DNA from: Didymella arachidicola
Taxonomy: Eukaryota; Ascomycota; Dothideomycetes; Pleosporales; Didymellaceae
Assembly: GCA_016630955.3 (NCBI GenBank)
Contig: CM049988.1
Coordinates: 620,001-684,000, forward strand
Length of the DNA: 64,000 nt
Direction: 5' to 3'
The position numbers were made by a program, and so were the translations under genes. The notes beneath the pieces are model-generated. The model did no database searches and was not told the DNA's origin. It worked only from the letters and a program-made list of their open reading frames with translations. The first letter of the stretch is position 1. Each line of letters starts with the position of its first letter. This document shows, in pieces, positions 24,482-34,897 of this stretch.

Positions 24482-24670
24482 CGGTCAACGCGGGCACTGC
24501 AAACAACTGGCACAGCAAAGGGGAGGCGCCTATCCGAAGAGAAAATGCTCGCCGGTCACGGGCAAGATGCGTCGCGGCGGTGCTGGGGCTCGATTCAGGG
24601 CTCGAGAGGTGTGGTGGGACATGCGCATTCGATGCGGGGGGTCAGAGCTGACGCTTGAGACAGGCTGCGA

Positions 24671-24702
<32 letters not shown>

Positions 24703-25294
24703 CGAGGCTGTCGGCGCAATGGCTGTTCTTCCGCGGCGGTGAGGGTCGACTGTGCAACAAGCGTATGACGGTGGAATTCGAGCGTGGCACGAGGTGCGAC
24801 TCGATGCCGACTATCAACCATTTGCATAGGAGAGACGTCGCGCTACGCCCGCCCTAACCTTCTGCATCAATCCCTCTTCGGGCCACCACGCCGACACGAC
24901 ACGGACATGCACCGTTGCAATTAGTGCCTGTAGATGCGTATGTAAACAGAAGCGCGGCCATGTCACGCCGTCACTGCCGCTCTGCTCCGTTATGCGCTGC
25001 TCTGGTCGTCACGGACGGACAGCCCTAGGGTCAAGTGTTGCCGTCCGCCCCAAATTAGTCCGACGCCTGCAAAGCACAACAACGCTTCGTCGGCCTATCT
25101 CGGAGAAGCGCCTCTCCAAGATGCCTTTGCGTGCCTTTTCACATCTGAATGTACACTCTCCAATTGCTTGTATCACAAGGTCATCCATACCTGAGCGAGC
25201 GCACTCATTTCGCGCCACGGAAAATCATTTTAGCTCAGGCCTCTTGTTACCCACGTTTACCCTGATACTTCCGTCTGCTAAACTCTGCAAATCC
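24482..25294. other. Intergenic, PAS-kinase promoter
   Basis: This is the PSK1 upstream region, with a GGC microsatellite (24672..24697), followed by featureless DNA up to the 23-bp minisatellite. Open frames here are GC-skew artefacts. Confidence 0.45.
24672..24697. repeat. (GGC)n microsatellite
   Basis: About 26 bp of uninterrupted GGC units lie roughly 190 bp upstream of the predicted PSK1 start. They could fall in the 5' leader. Confidence 0.85.
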
Positions 25295-25440
25295 TGGCAT
25301 GTTGCTGATACACAGTCTGGCATGTTGCTGATACACAGTCTGGCATGTTGCTGATACACAGTCTGGCATGTTGCTGATACACAGTCTGGCATGTTGCTGA
25401 TACACAGTCTAGCATGTTGCTGGTACACAGTCTGGCATGT
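25295..25440. repeat. 23-bp minisatellite, six copies plus a partial
   Basis: The unit starts TGGCATGTTGCTGATACACA and ends GTC. Copies begin at 25295, 25318, 25341, 25364, 25387 and 25410, and a seventh is cut at 25440. The first five are nearly identical; the copy at 25410 carries two changes (TAGC and TGGT). The partial copy ends exactly at the stop codon of the neighbouring minus-strand gene, so the array forms its immediate 3' UTR. Confidence 0.92.
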
Positions 25441-27104
25441 CATCTCTGGCGAAGCTTGTCCTTGTGCTCATTCCAAAAGTTTCTGCACCCTGCAACACGG
25501 TCAATTGTACCCTCAGAAAGTAGAGTAGAACAGGACGTACCTCGATGCATATTCACTTGCTCAACCCACCACTCTCCAAAGCTATCCTCAACTGCCATAT
25601 CCGCTGCAGTCACTCTCTCGTCCCTCCTCAGACCACACAACATACACTGCTGTCGAGCAGGCACCCCGCCCTCGGATTGCTTCAGCGTCCTAACTGGCAT
25701 TGTTTCTTGCAGGTCTGGTGCCGAAGCCAGCGTCCCGGCCCTGATCTGGTTGACACCAGATACCACGTGTCGCAGTCTTCCGACTTGATCCTTCCACGCT
25801 CTCACAACATCTGACACTTCCCTTTCTTCTTTGCGGTTCTCCCCCTTGTCGATACCCGTGAGCTTCATGCCGGACGTCGCTCGAGACGACGCGGGCCCGA
25901 TTCGCATGCCTTGAGACAGAAGCTGGTCCCGCTTCCAACGCAATTTTCTCCCTGCAATGATGTGTGCAGCGACCGAGGCTAGCACAAGGTAGCCTTCAAG
26001 GTACGCGATGGTAGCAGGTTCAGCGAGGAGTTTGTTTCTCATTGGCAGTGGCTGCGCAGCCATGGGCTTGAACAGCTTCTCCTGTGCATCCGCGAAGAAC
26101 GATGGAAATAGCGAAAGTAGCACACCGGGTGGCGGGACGTTAGTAGGTGGCTGTTCACCAGGAGGGATTTCATCAACTGCAGAGGAGAAGACTGGTGCAG
26201 GCGTCGCACTTGTTGAGGTTGGTGCACCCTGCACAGTTTCTGCCTTCTTCGAGGCTGGAGCTGGTATCGAAGCCTCCCAGTCATCAAAAGTGTCCCAGGC
26301 ATCGTCTGCAACTTGAGCCGGTGCTGCGGGCGTTGGCATCGATTGAGATTGCTTCTGTTTAGTAGCGGACCCAAAACCTCCCACAGAGCTCCTCCCAGCA
26401 CTAGCCTTGGCCAGAGCTTCTGTCGGCGGGCTTTTCTGGTTGCTTTGTATCGTCGGCGTAGTCGCGGGCTGGGACAAATCTAGGTCTCCAAGCAAGTCCA
26501 CCAAAGCCAAGGGCCCTTTTGCTGGCACTGGCCGCGCTTGAGTCGCTGGCGGTGCAGGCGTCACAGATTGAGACTGCGAGTCTTCAAAATCGCCAAAGTC
26601 GTCATCGTCGTCAACATCTTCTTCTGCATCAAAGAGCACGCTCGAGTCCGTGGGCTTTTTTGCCTTGATGATAGGCGCTCTCGTCCATGATTCTTCTGTG
26701 ATTTGCGGCTGGTATGTGCTGAATGAATCATAACCTGTCGGCTGGGGTACTGGCTGACTGCTCCATGACTGGTGCTGAGGTTGGTGCTGCGGCGTCTGTA
26801 CGAAGGAGAAAGGATCATATTGTGCAGACGGCGCCGGATCTACTTGGCTCGAACCTCCCTCGAAGTCGCCCCACTCGTCATTGTCGTCTTCTGGAGTGGC
26901 CTGCAACGTTCCACTTTGAGTGAGTAGAGATCCTTGTGCGACTGTAGATGGTTGTCCTTCAGCCACCGCAGCTGGCGGCTGACTGCTCAAGTCATCAAAG
27001 AAGCTGAAGCTCGATGCACTCTGTGGCTTGACAAAAGCATTTGCCTGATCCGCTTGGTTCGTATTTGGTGTTGAACTAAACTCTGCGAAAAGGTCTGCTG
27101 ACAT
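25440..27104 (-). CDS. AP-1/clathrin-accessory-like protein (fungal ppk6/aftiphilin-like)
   Basis: The start is the ATG at 27104. The frame is open throughout, but I predict a 51-bp intron at 25490..25540 (GTACGT...TTGCAG). It is a multiple of three without a stop, so an unspliced reading adds 17 spurious residues. Spliced length is 537 residues, and splicing joins FGEWWVEQVNMHRG to CRNFWNEH. The N-terminal 300 residues are disordered, with acidic aromatic motifs (DNDEWGDFEG, DDDDFGDFED, AWDTFDDWE) of the type that binds the AP-1 gamma-ear. The C-terminal third is conserved and ends with CMLCGLRRDERV...FGEWW...HRGCRNFW, a probable Cys/His metal site. Some fungal members are annotated as kinase Ppk6, but I see no kinase domain. 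A trafficking role is inferred from the motifs. Confidence 0.72.
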   Translation of the reverse strand: MSADLFAEFSSTPNTNQADQANAFVKPQSASSFSFFDDLSSQPPAAVAEGQPSTVAQGSLLTQSGTLQATPEDDNDEWGDFEGGSSQVDPAPSAQYDPFSFVQTPQHQPQHQSWSSQPVPQPTGYDSFSTYQPQITEESWTRAPIIKAKKPTDSSVLFDAEEDVDDDDDFGDFEDSQSQSVTPAPPATQARPVPAKGPLALVDLLGDLDLSQPATTPTIQSNQKSPPTEALAKASAGRSSVGGFGSATKQKQSQSMPTPAAPAQVADDAWDTFDDWEASIPAPASKKAETVQGAPTSTSATPAPVFSSAVDEIPPGEQPPTNVPPPGVLLSLFPSFFADAQEKLFKPMAAQPLPMRNKLLAEPATIAYLEGYLVLASVAAHIIAGRKLRWKRDQLLSQGMRIGPASSRATSGMKLTGIDKGENRKEEREVSDVVRAWKDQVGRLRHVVSGVNQIRAGTLASAPDLQETMPVRTLKQSEGGVPARQQCMLCGLRRDERVTAADMAVEDSFGEWWVEQVNMHRGTSCSTLLSEGTIDRVAGCRNFWNEHKDKLRQR

Positions 27105-27588
27105 TGCTGGAAGTGCGGTGAAGAGGTACGCACATGTTGATCAGGGAAGTTGCTGTCACGCTAGCCGAATGATCCGCCACGCAAGCATCCAGCGTCTACC
27201 ATCTTCACATCGTATGGTCATTGCGAGCCACAAAACACCGCATCGCAAGACGGCGTCAACCTAGCCATAGTGACAGGCAAGAGAACACAGTTTACGAGAT
27301 GGAAGCAAACAACAGTGACTACGAGGGGGGGAGTAGTTCGGTAACAGCAGGCACGTCCATGGTCAACATCAAGGAGGGGTAAAGACACATCACAGCATCG
27401 CATAGGGCACAAGCTTCAGTTGTCCGTCCATATTTCATTGAATCATTATGAAATCTACGGTAGGACTCGCTTCATTCCACCAGACCGTAATGCATGAGAA
27501 TCATCATAGCTTTTCCGAAGCCAACCCGCATCCCCAGAACATGGTATCTAGAGAATAAGACAAAGAAACAAGCGACTCAAGAGTGCGC
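27105..27588. other. Intergenic, accessory-protein promoter and TEF1 3' UTR
   Basis: These 484 bp between two minus-strand genes contain no supportable frame. The TEF1 3' UTR lies at the right side. Confidence 0.45.
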
Positions 27589-29944
27589 TTATTTCTTGGA
27601 GGCCTTCTGGGCAGCCTTGGTGACCTTGCCGGCCTTGTCGGCCTTGACAACGGACTTGATGACACCGACGGCGACGGTCTGACGCATGTCACGGACGGCG
27701 AAACGACCGAGAGGGGGGTAGTCAGTGAAAGCCTCAACGCACATGGGCTTGGAGGGAATCATCTTGACGATGGCAGCGTCACCAGACTTGATGAACTTGG
27801 GGCTGTTCTCAACAGACTTTCCGGTACGGCGGTCGATCTTCTCGAGGAGCTCGGAGAACTTGCAAGCAATGTGGGCAGTGTGGCAGTCGAGGACTGGGGC
27901 GTAACCAGCACCAACCTGACCGGGGTGGTTCAGGACGATGACCTGGGCGTTGAAGGACTCAGCACCCTTGGGGGGGTCCTGCTTGGAGTCACCGGCAACG
28001 TTGCCACGACGGATCTCCTTGACGGAGACGTTCTTGACGTTGAAGCCGACGTTGTCACCGGGGACACCCTCGGCAAGCTGCTCGTGGTGCATCTCGACGG
28101 ACTTGACCTCAGTGGTGACACCAGCGGGGGCGAAGGTGACGACCATACCGGCCTTGATGATACCAGTCTCGACACGACCGACGGGAACCGTGCCAATACC
28201 GCCAATCTTGTAGACATCCTGGAGGGGAAGGCGGAGGGGCTTGTCGGTGGGACGGGTAGGGGGGTCGATGGCGTCGATGGCCTCGAGGAGGGTCTTACCA
28301 GTGGCCTTGGCCTTGGTCTCCTTCTCCCAGCCCTTGTACCAGGGGCAGTTGGAGGAAGCCTCGATCATGTTGTCACCGTTGAAACCGGAGATGGGCACGA
28401 AGGGAACGTGCTTGGGGTTGTAGCCGACCTTCTTGATGAAGTTGGAGGTCTCCTTGATGATCTCGGAGAAACGGGCCTCGGACCACTTGGTGGTGTCCAT
28501 CTTGTTGATGGCAACGATGAGCTGCTTGACACCGAGGGTGTAGGCGAGGAGAGCGTGCTCACGGGTCTGGCCATCCTTGGAGATACCAGCCTCGAACTCA
28601 CCAGTACCAGCGGCAATGATGAGGATAGCGCAATCGGCCTGGGAAGTACCAGTGATCATGTTCTTGATGAAGTCACGGTGACCGGGAGCATCAACTGAGA
28701 AAGAAAGTTAGTGACTGGAGGTATTTAAGTGATTTAAACAGCAGCAAATACAGCAGAGAAAAGCTTAGAAGTAGGCAAAGGAAAAGTTCGACCCAAGATC
28801 CACCCGCGCAAAGCCAGCGAAGCCAACATGGGACTCGATGGAAGCGAGGCGAGCAGCACTGGTACCGACATTGCTCCTCATCTTGAAAGTGGGTAGCTGA
28901 GCCAACATAGAGCACGGGCTCTTCCGCGGAATGCCCGAAGATGGAGGTGTAGACAGCCCATTCCTTGGGTTGAGCAGCTGCAAGTTGAGGTCAAGCAGCG
29001 GCAAGCTTGAGTGGAACGGCAAGATCATGCTGCAAATGGAGGTCGAGCAGCGGCCAGCTCATGACAGTCTCCATGAATTGTAGGCAACATGCTGCACCGT
29101 GAGGCAACAGCATCGAGAGGCGACAGTATCGAGGACCTCCAAGAGTACAAGAGAAGCTGCAGTAATACAGGAGAAGTTGCAGTAATACATGAGCAGCAGC
29201 AGCAGAAGCATCGAAGTAGAAAAAGAGATGCAAGCAGAATGAAACGATGCAACTTACTGACAGTAACGTAGTACTTGGGGGTCTCGAACTTCCAGAGGGC
29301 GATATCGATGGTGATACCACGCTCACGCTCGGCCTTGAGCTTGTCAAGAACCCATGCGTACTTGAAGGAACCCTTGCCGAGTTCGGCGGCTTCCTGTAAT
29401 GATTGTTAGCTTTGTGAAAACTAGTGAGAATGAGACAAGAGTGCCACAGCCTGTGGAAGTCATGGTGCTTGTGATGCAAAATGCGAATGTGGGGTATGGT
29501 GTTGAAGGTTGCCGAGTGCCGCAAGCAGGCTAGCGCAAGTCCGCGAAAAGCTCGCACAACCCCACCAAAATTGCCCCTCTTTAGGCGATAAGCCGCCCCA
29601 GAAAGAGGCGCCTCGCACAAAGGACGCAAATATGGGTATAGCTGTGAAAGGAAAAGTGTGCCATACCTTCTCGAACTTCTCGATGGTACGCTTGTCAATA
29701 CCACCGCACTTGTAGATCAAGTCTGTCCCATTGTGAGCTGTTGTGCCATGCGTTCGTTCGGACGGGGTTGCTTACGACCGGTGGTAGTCGACTTGCCGGA
29801 GTCGACGTGGCCGATAACGACGACGTTGATGTGAGTCTTCTCCTTACTAGGAGAATCGTTAGCATGTTGTTCGTTAAGCAGATGCATGCAAGCAGCATCT
29901 AAGCTGTATCGCAGATGCTTGGAGACTAGTAGTGCTTACCCCAT
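27589..29944 (-). CDS. TEF1: Translation elongation factor 1-alpha
   Basis: eEF1A delivers aminoacyl-tRNA to the ribosome as a GTP complex. Five exons: 29944..29940, 29846..29776, 29722..29667, 29393..29258 and 28694..27589, which encode 457 residues. Introns are 93, 53, 273 and 563 bp. The first exon holds only ATG-GG. GTP-binding motifs are intact: GHVDSGKST (G1), DAPGHRDF (G3) and NKMD (G4). Domains 2 and 3 follow with KPLRLPLQDVYKIGGIGTVP and VETGIIKAGMVV. The lysine-rich end AGKVTKAAQKASKK is usual. Codon use is highly biased, as expected for a very abundant protein, and this opens a long antisense frame that is not real. A leader intron and a TATA-like box are predicted upstream. The 273- and 563-bp introns fall in the region used for fungal barcoding. 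Confidence 0.97.
29151..29190. repeat. 20-bp tandem duplication inside TEF1 intron 4
   Basis: The unit GAGAAGCTGCAGTAATACAG (29151..29170) is repeated at 29171..29190 with two changes. It lies within the 563-bp intron and suggests that the intron grew by local duplication. Confidence 0.8.
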
Positions 29945-29994
29945 GGTGGCGGTTGTGTGTGTTGAGTTGAAAGTTGAGGGATAGGTTTAATTCT

Positions 29995-30050
29995 CTGCAA
30001 CCGAATTAGCTGCTGCAGATATGATAAAATTAAGGATGAAGTTGACATAC
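29995..30050 (-). other. Predicted 5'-UTR intron of TEF1 (56 bp)
   Basis: On the minus strand a GTATGT donor (from 30050) is followed by a CTAAT branch-like site and a TTGCAG acceptor ending at 29995, about 50 bp upstream of the ATG. Leader introns are common in highly expressed fungal genes. RNA would be needed to prove it. Confidence 0.6.
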
Positions 30051-30114
30051 CAGATATACAGCTCGTGTATGGTGTGAGAGACGAGGGAGTCGGAAGGGTG
30101 TGGGCGTGAACGGG

Positions 30115-30122
30115 TATTTATG
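30115..30122 (-). promoter_or_regulatory. TATA-like box of TEF1
   Basis: CATAAATA on the minus strand, about 65 bp upstream of the predicted leader intron. A CCAAT motif (GGCCAATCAC on the minus strand) lies about 130 bp further upstream near 30250. Confidence 0.5.
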
Positions 30123-31286
30123 AGGGGCAGTTGTGCCAAGAACTACGTCGCTACGTCGGGCGAAGCAAATTTTCCACAGAGCAACGCCCAAAGCCTTGCA
30201 GGGCCCCTCTCTCACCTGGAACATGCGCAAATGCAAAACTACTCGCGGTGATTGGCCGTCGCAGATCTGCCTTGCGTTGCCGCCTGCACTTAGACTCGCC
30301 ACAGCCGCAGCTTCCTCATGCGATTGTGGAACAGCGCACGATCAGAGACAGCAACAAAGTATCTGACAACACCGCTGTGACTGCATGCATGGCCCTTCAA
30401 GCTGTGGCGTACATATTCACATTCATTGAAATCTCCCAAATCGAGCACAAGCCATTGTTGACGCTCATGAGGCCTGCGTTCCCTGATGTTGAAAGCCAAA
30501 ACTTTTGGCAGATGGCGGGGTACGTACCAAAAGGCTAACATCATAGCCCCACTCTGCATGTCTGCATGTGCTCCGCTTTGTTGCCCTCGTCATTCACCAC
30601 CCAGAACATGTACACGGTGTACATTTGCTTCTCCGCCAATGGCCCTCGCCCTATTGTTGCTATGCGCTGTCCCTGTGAAGTGAGTCCTTCGATTCACCGA
30701 AGGTGGCTGCAGCCTAGAAGGAGTGGTGAGCACCGCCCTTTTGTTCAATGCAGGTGGTTTCATCAACCGCTGGCCTGAAGTCACACGATACCGAATGCTA
30801 TCTCGCATCTATTCGCCAGGCTAGGCCTTGGGTAGCGACTGCCATCACAGCTACGACCATTTAGTCTCTCCAGACATCAGGCCTAAAGTCACCGCCTTCG
30901 TAGTCGACAAAGCATCTACCGAAAGCTTCCCCATGCCCTCGCCTCAACAACTGCTTGCTGCTCAGGCCCGTCAGAAAATAATCGCCCTTCGCCACACAAC
31001 TCTCGCCGGGTGCACGACTGCATCATCGAGCCATTGAGGCCGACTTTGATAGTGCTGACCGCTGCAGCACACCTCCCTTGCAGACCTGGTTGCAGTCCGA
31101 TACCACAACTTCACGCCGGTCAAAGCCTCCGATTATCGTAGAGCCACCCCGATTTGAGAAACAGTCTAACTACCACGACTATCCAGCGTCATATTTGACA
31201 AGACGACATCAAGCTGAGTTCACGCGGATAAGCAAGACCTACCGCTGTACGCACACCACATTCGATGTCCGCCCTTGATCGATCCA
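30123..31286. other. Upstream region of TEF1 without genes
   Basis: About 1.2 kb. It includes the distal TEF1 promoter. Short frames on both strands lack ATG starts or motifs. I see no gene. Confidence 0.45.
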
Positions 31287-32457
31287 ATCGCCTTCGTTCG
31301 CCGCGCCCTTTTTTCGCGCACCATCCTGAACTCGTCGAGAGCCACGTACAAATTCACAGGAAACTGAGTCATCTTTGGCGCAGCTGTTCACAGTTCAGAC
31401 GGATTAGAAAATGGTTTGAGTCTTAATTGACTCGATACTCGTGGACTCAATAAAGGCTCATACTATAGCCCGGAGGTACTCACACATCCTGGGGCGGAAT
31501 ACAGGGAGGGATGACTAGCAGATGATGGATACGTCAGTGTTCTTGAGCACCGCCTCTCTACACAACCATCCTACTCTCTGGACAGAAGTCTTCTCAGCTA
31601 AGCCGAGACTCACGATTTCGGTCAAAGTAGGTTTTATTGCGGCTAGAGTAATGTCGTCTTGAATCCCGAATCAGATTTCGCCATCACAAAACCGTAGCGC
31701 GCACCCTAGGGTCGATGACATGTGTAGGGCATGCTATTGAAATGATGTTACTTTAGAGCATTTTGTCCACGTGATATGCCCGCAATATATAAACAGCGTG
31801 ATATAATATTAGAGTGACATGGTATCAGAGTGACAAAGTATTAGAGTAACATAGTGAAGTAGGGAAGGAGCAGAAGAGTACCTACCTTAAGGTACAACAG
31901 CTATAGATGCGCAACGCCGGGCGCAGGTACTCTGCTATCACACGTTGCATAGCAGCAGAAGGTGCTTCTACAGTAATGTAAGCGTGCTGCACCTTTCAAT
32001 CTATGTTGCAGCCTCCTTGCGTGCACTGTTATCCTGCTACAGCCTTAGTAAGTAATGCCAAGAAGTAGGAACACTAATCTCTCTCTCCTTTAGTGACAGT
32101 GTTTAACTCTAACAGAGGTAGGACACAGTCTGACATACTGCTAGCTCTGACAGAGTTAGGACACACTGTCTAGCTCTAACATTAAAGCATTTGAAACAGA
32201 AGAACATATTGTGACATACCTACACCCGTGACAGGGCTACGCCAGTCTATTGCAGTCTGATAGTCTAACAGCAGCAGATCAATCATGCGACACTATATCC
32301 CGAACTAATCAATAACCTTGAGGTGCGCGCTACGGAAGGCATATTCTGCAACATGAGAGATACACAACGATTGTGTCACTTCTTTCGCTTGCGATATACT
32401 GCTGATGCCCCGCGGCGTGTATCCATCTTGGTATGCGGAGCAAGGCGCTTTAAAAAA
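31287..32457. other. AT-richer, repeat-degraded interval (possible transposon relic)
   Basis: Base composition falls and almost all frames are short. Several diverged short repeats occur: 16-bp units at 31807..31854, and CTCTAACAGAGGTAGGACAC / CTCTGACAGAGTTAGGACAC-type units near 32100-32180. A TATATAAA lies near 31785. The combination resembles a decayed repetitive element, but I find no intact terminal repeats, transposase or reverse transcriptase. Confidence 0.45.
31807..31854. repeat. Imperfect 16-bp tandem repeat, three copies
   Basis: Units TATTAGAGTGACATGG, TATCAGAGTGACAAAG and TATTAGAGTAACATAG lie end to end. The junction of copies 1 and 2 happens to spell TGGTATCAGAG, which resembles the initiator-tRNA primer-binding site of LTR elements. 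Confidence 0.85.
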
Positions 32458-34342
32458 CTATACCGCGACGGTGAAGAACTTCAAACTTGCCTCACTCTCT
32501 CCCCCTAGATGAAGCACATGCTGTCCTCTATTTTCATTCACAGCCTTGGGTAAATGTGGCAACGCGGCAATCCCAATCTTTTCCCCGCTAATTTTCAATA
32601 CCAGTTTCTCATCGGCGTCGAACACAATGCCTGTGGGCCACAGTTGGATGTCCAATCGCACCACTTCGCCCGGGCTTACCTTCTGCACCTTCTCGTGACT
32701 CAATGTAGACCACGTCTTCGTGCTCTTGGATGCAGAAACATGTCGTTGTGAGACCCGCAATTGCCCACTCGGGCCCCAGTACCGCCACACACGGTTCTGC
32801 GTTGCTTTGTGGGCGTCTTCTTCAGACAGACCTGAAGGAAGGGGAATGTTTAGGTTCGACAGTTCGACGCCTGATTTGGAGTATTTAAAGATGTGGCAGT
32901 ACACATCCATGTCATCATGCAAGGGCGCCGACAAATCTACGGTCATTGTGCTGGGGCCGACGAGTACGACACGGGATGGGAACGTATATGTGAAAGACAG
33001 TGTCTCGGGGCCATCGGCCTGGTATGTCAGAGTTTCGGATTGTGTTGGCTTGTTGGGAGAGAGTGTGAAGTTGGGTATCAGGTGCAGTGTCATGGTTTGA
33101 GCGGATGACAAGTGCCACGGCAGATCGGGGAAGGGGATGTCCACGATTGCTGGCTTTCTGAAGTTCAGCAGCGCCAAACGAACAGGTGGTGTGTTTGACC
33201 AGTCGTTGGGAACGGACTTGAGGTACCGGTCGAAGAATTTGGCGAGCTCTGTCGTGCGTTGGGTCGAATATAAATCGTACCACTCTTGGGTTGAGTGAAC
33301 CACAAGCCTGCTTCAATTAGATGGGTCGTATGGTGAGGATGGGGCGTGCCTTGCCATTTATCCTTGTGTGGAATTTCTTCAAATGCACGCAGCGAACCTA
33401 AAGTGTGGATGTCGGTAGAATAGCTCCCTCCGATATAGGCAGGAACCTTGATCTTCGAAAAATCGACGCGCTTGTCCTCGAAGTAGTCGTTTGTGGTTGA
33501 AGTGGACTCGATCATCGCAGCCCAATCTTCCTGTTGATTCCGTCCTGCACCTAGTCAGCCCCACCACGTGGGAAGTACAGTCGAAAACACGTACCAGGCA
33601 GTATTTCAGCAATTGATCTCGCAAATCCAGCTCCCGGTATTCCACCTCTGAACGAGTCCTCTCGGAATGGATCCCCAGTCCCCTCTAGCGGGGCAATGGC
33701 AGCAAGGTGAGGCGGCTGTTCAGCAGCTATGTGATACTGCGCCATAGCAAGCCAAGAGTTACCTGCTAAAGCAATCTTGCCATTGCTCCAGGGCAACTTT
33801 GCAAGTTCTTCGATGGCATCGTGGCCATCTCGCCCTTCGCCACTGCCCCACCACTGAATATCGCCATCAGACTCACCGGCGCCGCGGGCATCGACGTTGA
33901 TCACAGCATAACCTCGAGGGACCCATTCAGCGGGGTCAAGCCTACTCTACGATTAGTCCATGTACCTACGGAAGATGCGGAAAGGCTACCCTTCAAAGCT
34001 TTCGTAGCCGGACTGCGAATCTGCCGGCACGCCAGCTCGCAGTGGTATAGTATCGAGAGTGAGCAATCCAGCATTACCCTTCCCATAAGGTCCCCACATG
34101 ACTATGCCAGGAACTCTCTCATCTGTTTGAGGGCGGAAGATGTCTGCTCTGAGGATTGTACCATCACGGAGTACAAGGGTTTGATTTGACTCAAAGATCG
34201 TAGGAGTCGTGAAGGCTCGACATCCTGGTCGCTTCTTGTGACCCACAAGTAGTTCTGTTACCTTCGGTTCCGGTGGTTGTCCTGGAAGGGATCGTGCTGG
34301 CCGGTGTTTGACAGTAGTGGTTACTGCCTTGGATTCCGACAT
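32458..34342 (-). CDS. S15/CocE-NonD family alpha/beta hydrolase
   Basis: Four exons, 34342..33990, 33941..33595, 33550..33355 and 33307..32458, encode 581 residues. Introns are 48, 44 and 47 bp. The last one (33308..33354) is a GC-AG intron: only this choice restores DKWLVVHSTQEWYDLY. The family is X-Pro dipeptidyl-peptidase-like or CocE esterase-like and cleaves ester or amide bonds. The N-terminal hydrolase domain has RDGTILRADIFRP, the oxyanion-type VINVDARGAGESDG, and nucleophile Ser180 in LAGNSWLAM. A probable catalytic His lies in VVHSTQEW. The C-terminal jelly-roll domain (SFTYTFPSRVVLVGPSTMTV, then EVVRLDIQLWPTGIVFDADE) is typical. No signal peptide is visible. It diverges from the MDR gene over 555 bp, so the two may be co-regulated. 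The natural substrate is unknown. Confidence 0.87.
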
Positions 34343-34897
34343 TCTGATTGAGATGTGACTGTGAAATGGGGAGATGAAGGCTTGATTGTAGCTAGAAGTC
34401 TAATTGTAAGTTGGTCGATGATTAGTGCCCTAAATGCCTCCCGTGAGTGTCCATTGCATTTATAGAGGTCTACACTTATGTACATCCATCGACCCGAAGT
34501 ACTGGATCGTTCCTGTGAATACACCTGACCATGTGCGCAACGCGTAACCGTCGTTCCGTACCGCCACAGCATTGCATGAATGACCCCTCTTTCCAGATTG
34601 ACCAATTGGAAGCTGGGGCCGGTGATGAAAGCGTGGCGGACAGAATTTGGTCCATGGCACATCCTCATACAGAAAGCGGGGCGCACTTGCGGGTGCTCCG
34701 CGTGTGGGGTTCATGTGCTTCAACCACGATTGGCGAAGCCAACGATGTCCGCGAGTACGTTTCAGTCGGGCTGACCATCGTACTTTAATGTTCAGAAATG
34801 CCAGCCACTTTTTTGTCAGTCGAACTACAAGAATCAGGTACCGACCTCTATTCCAATCTGCTGAGTACTCAATCTTGTCATCTTTTCTGAATCTACG
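34343..34897. promoter_or_regulatory. Divergent promoter, CocE-like hydrolase / MDR reductase
   Basis: These 555 bp lie between two start codons pointing apart. No clear TATA or palindromic zinc-cluster site stands out. Frames inside it on both strands lack support. Confidence 0.45.

Noticed and set aside
23234..24658. 474-codon plus-strand frame opposite the PAS-kinase gene
   Set aside because: GC-rich shadow of the Ser/Pro-rich N-terminal coding region, rich in Arg and Gly, without motifs.
25225..25443. Minus-strand frame through the 23-bp minisatellite
   Set aside because: Translation simply cycles through the repeat (CVSATCQTVYQQH-type) because the period is not a multiple of three. The array also resembles a CRISPR at first sight, but there are no spacers.
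27583..28698. 371-codon plus-strand frame antisense to TEF1
   Set aside because: It mirrors the TEF1 coding exon. Strong C-ending codon bias removes stops on the opposite strand, and the translation is a low-complexity Gly/Leu/Asp string.
31721..31830. LTR end plus initiator-tRNA primer-binding site
   Set aside because: TGGTATCAGAG spans the junction of two tandem 16-bp units, and no matching second LTR or reverse transcriptase frame is present. I keep it only as a weak hint.
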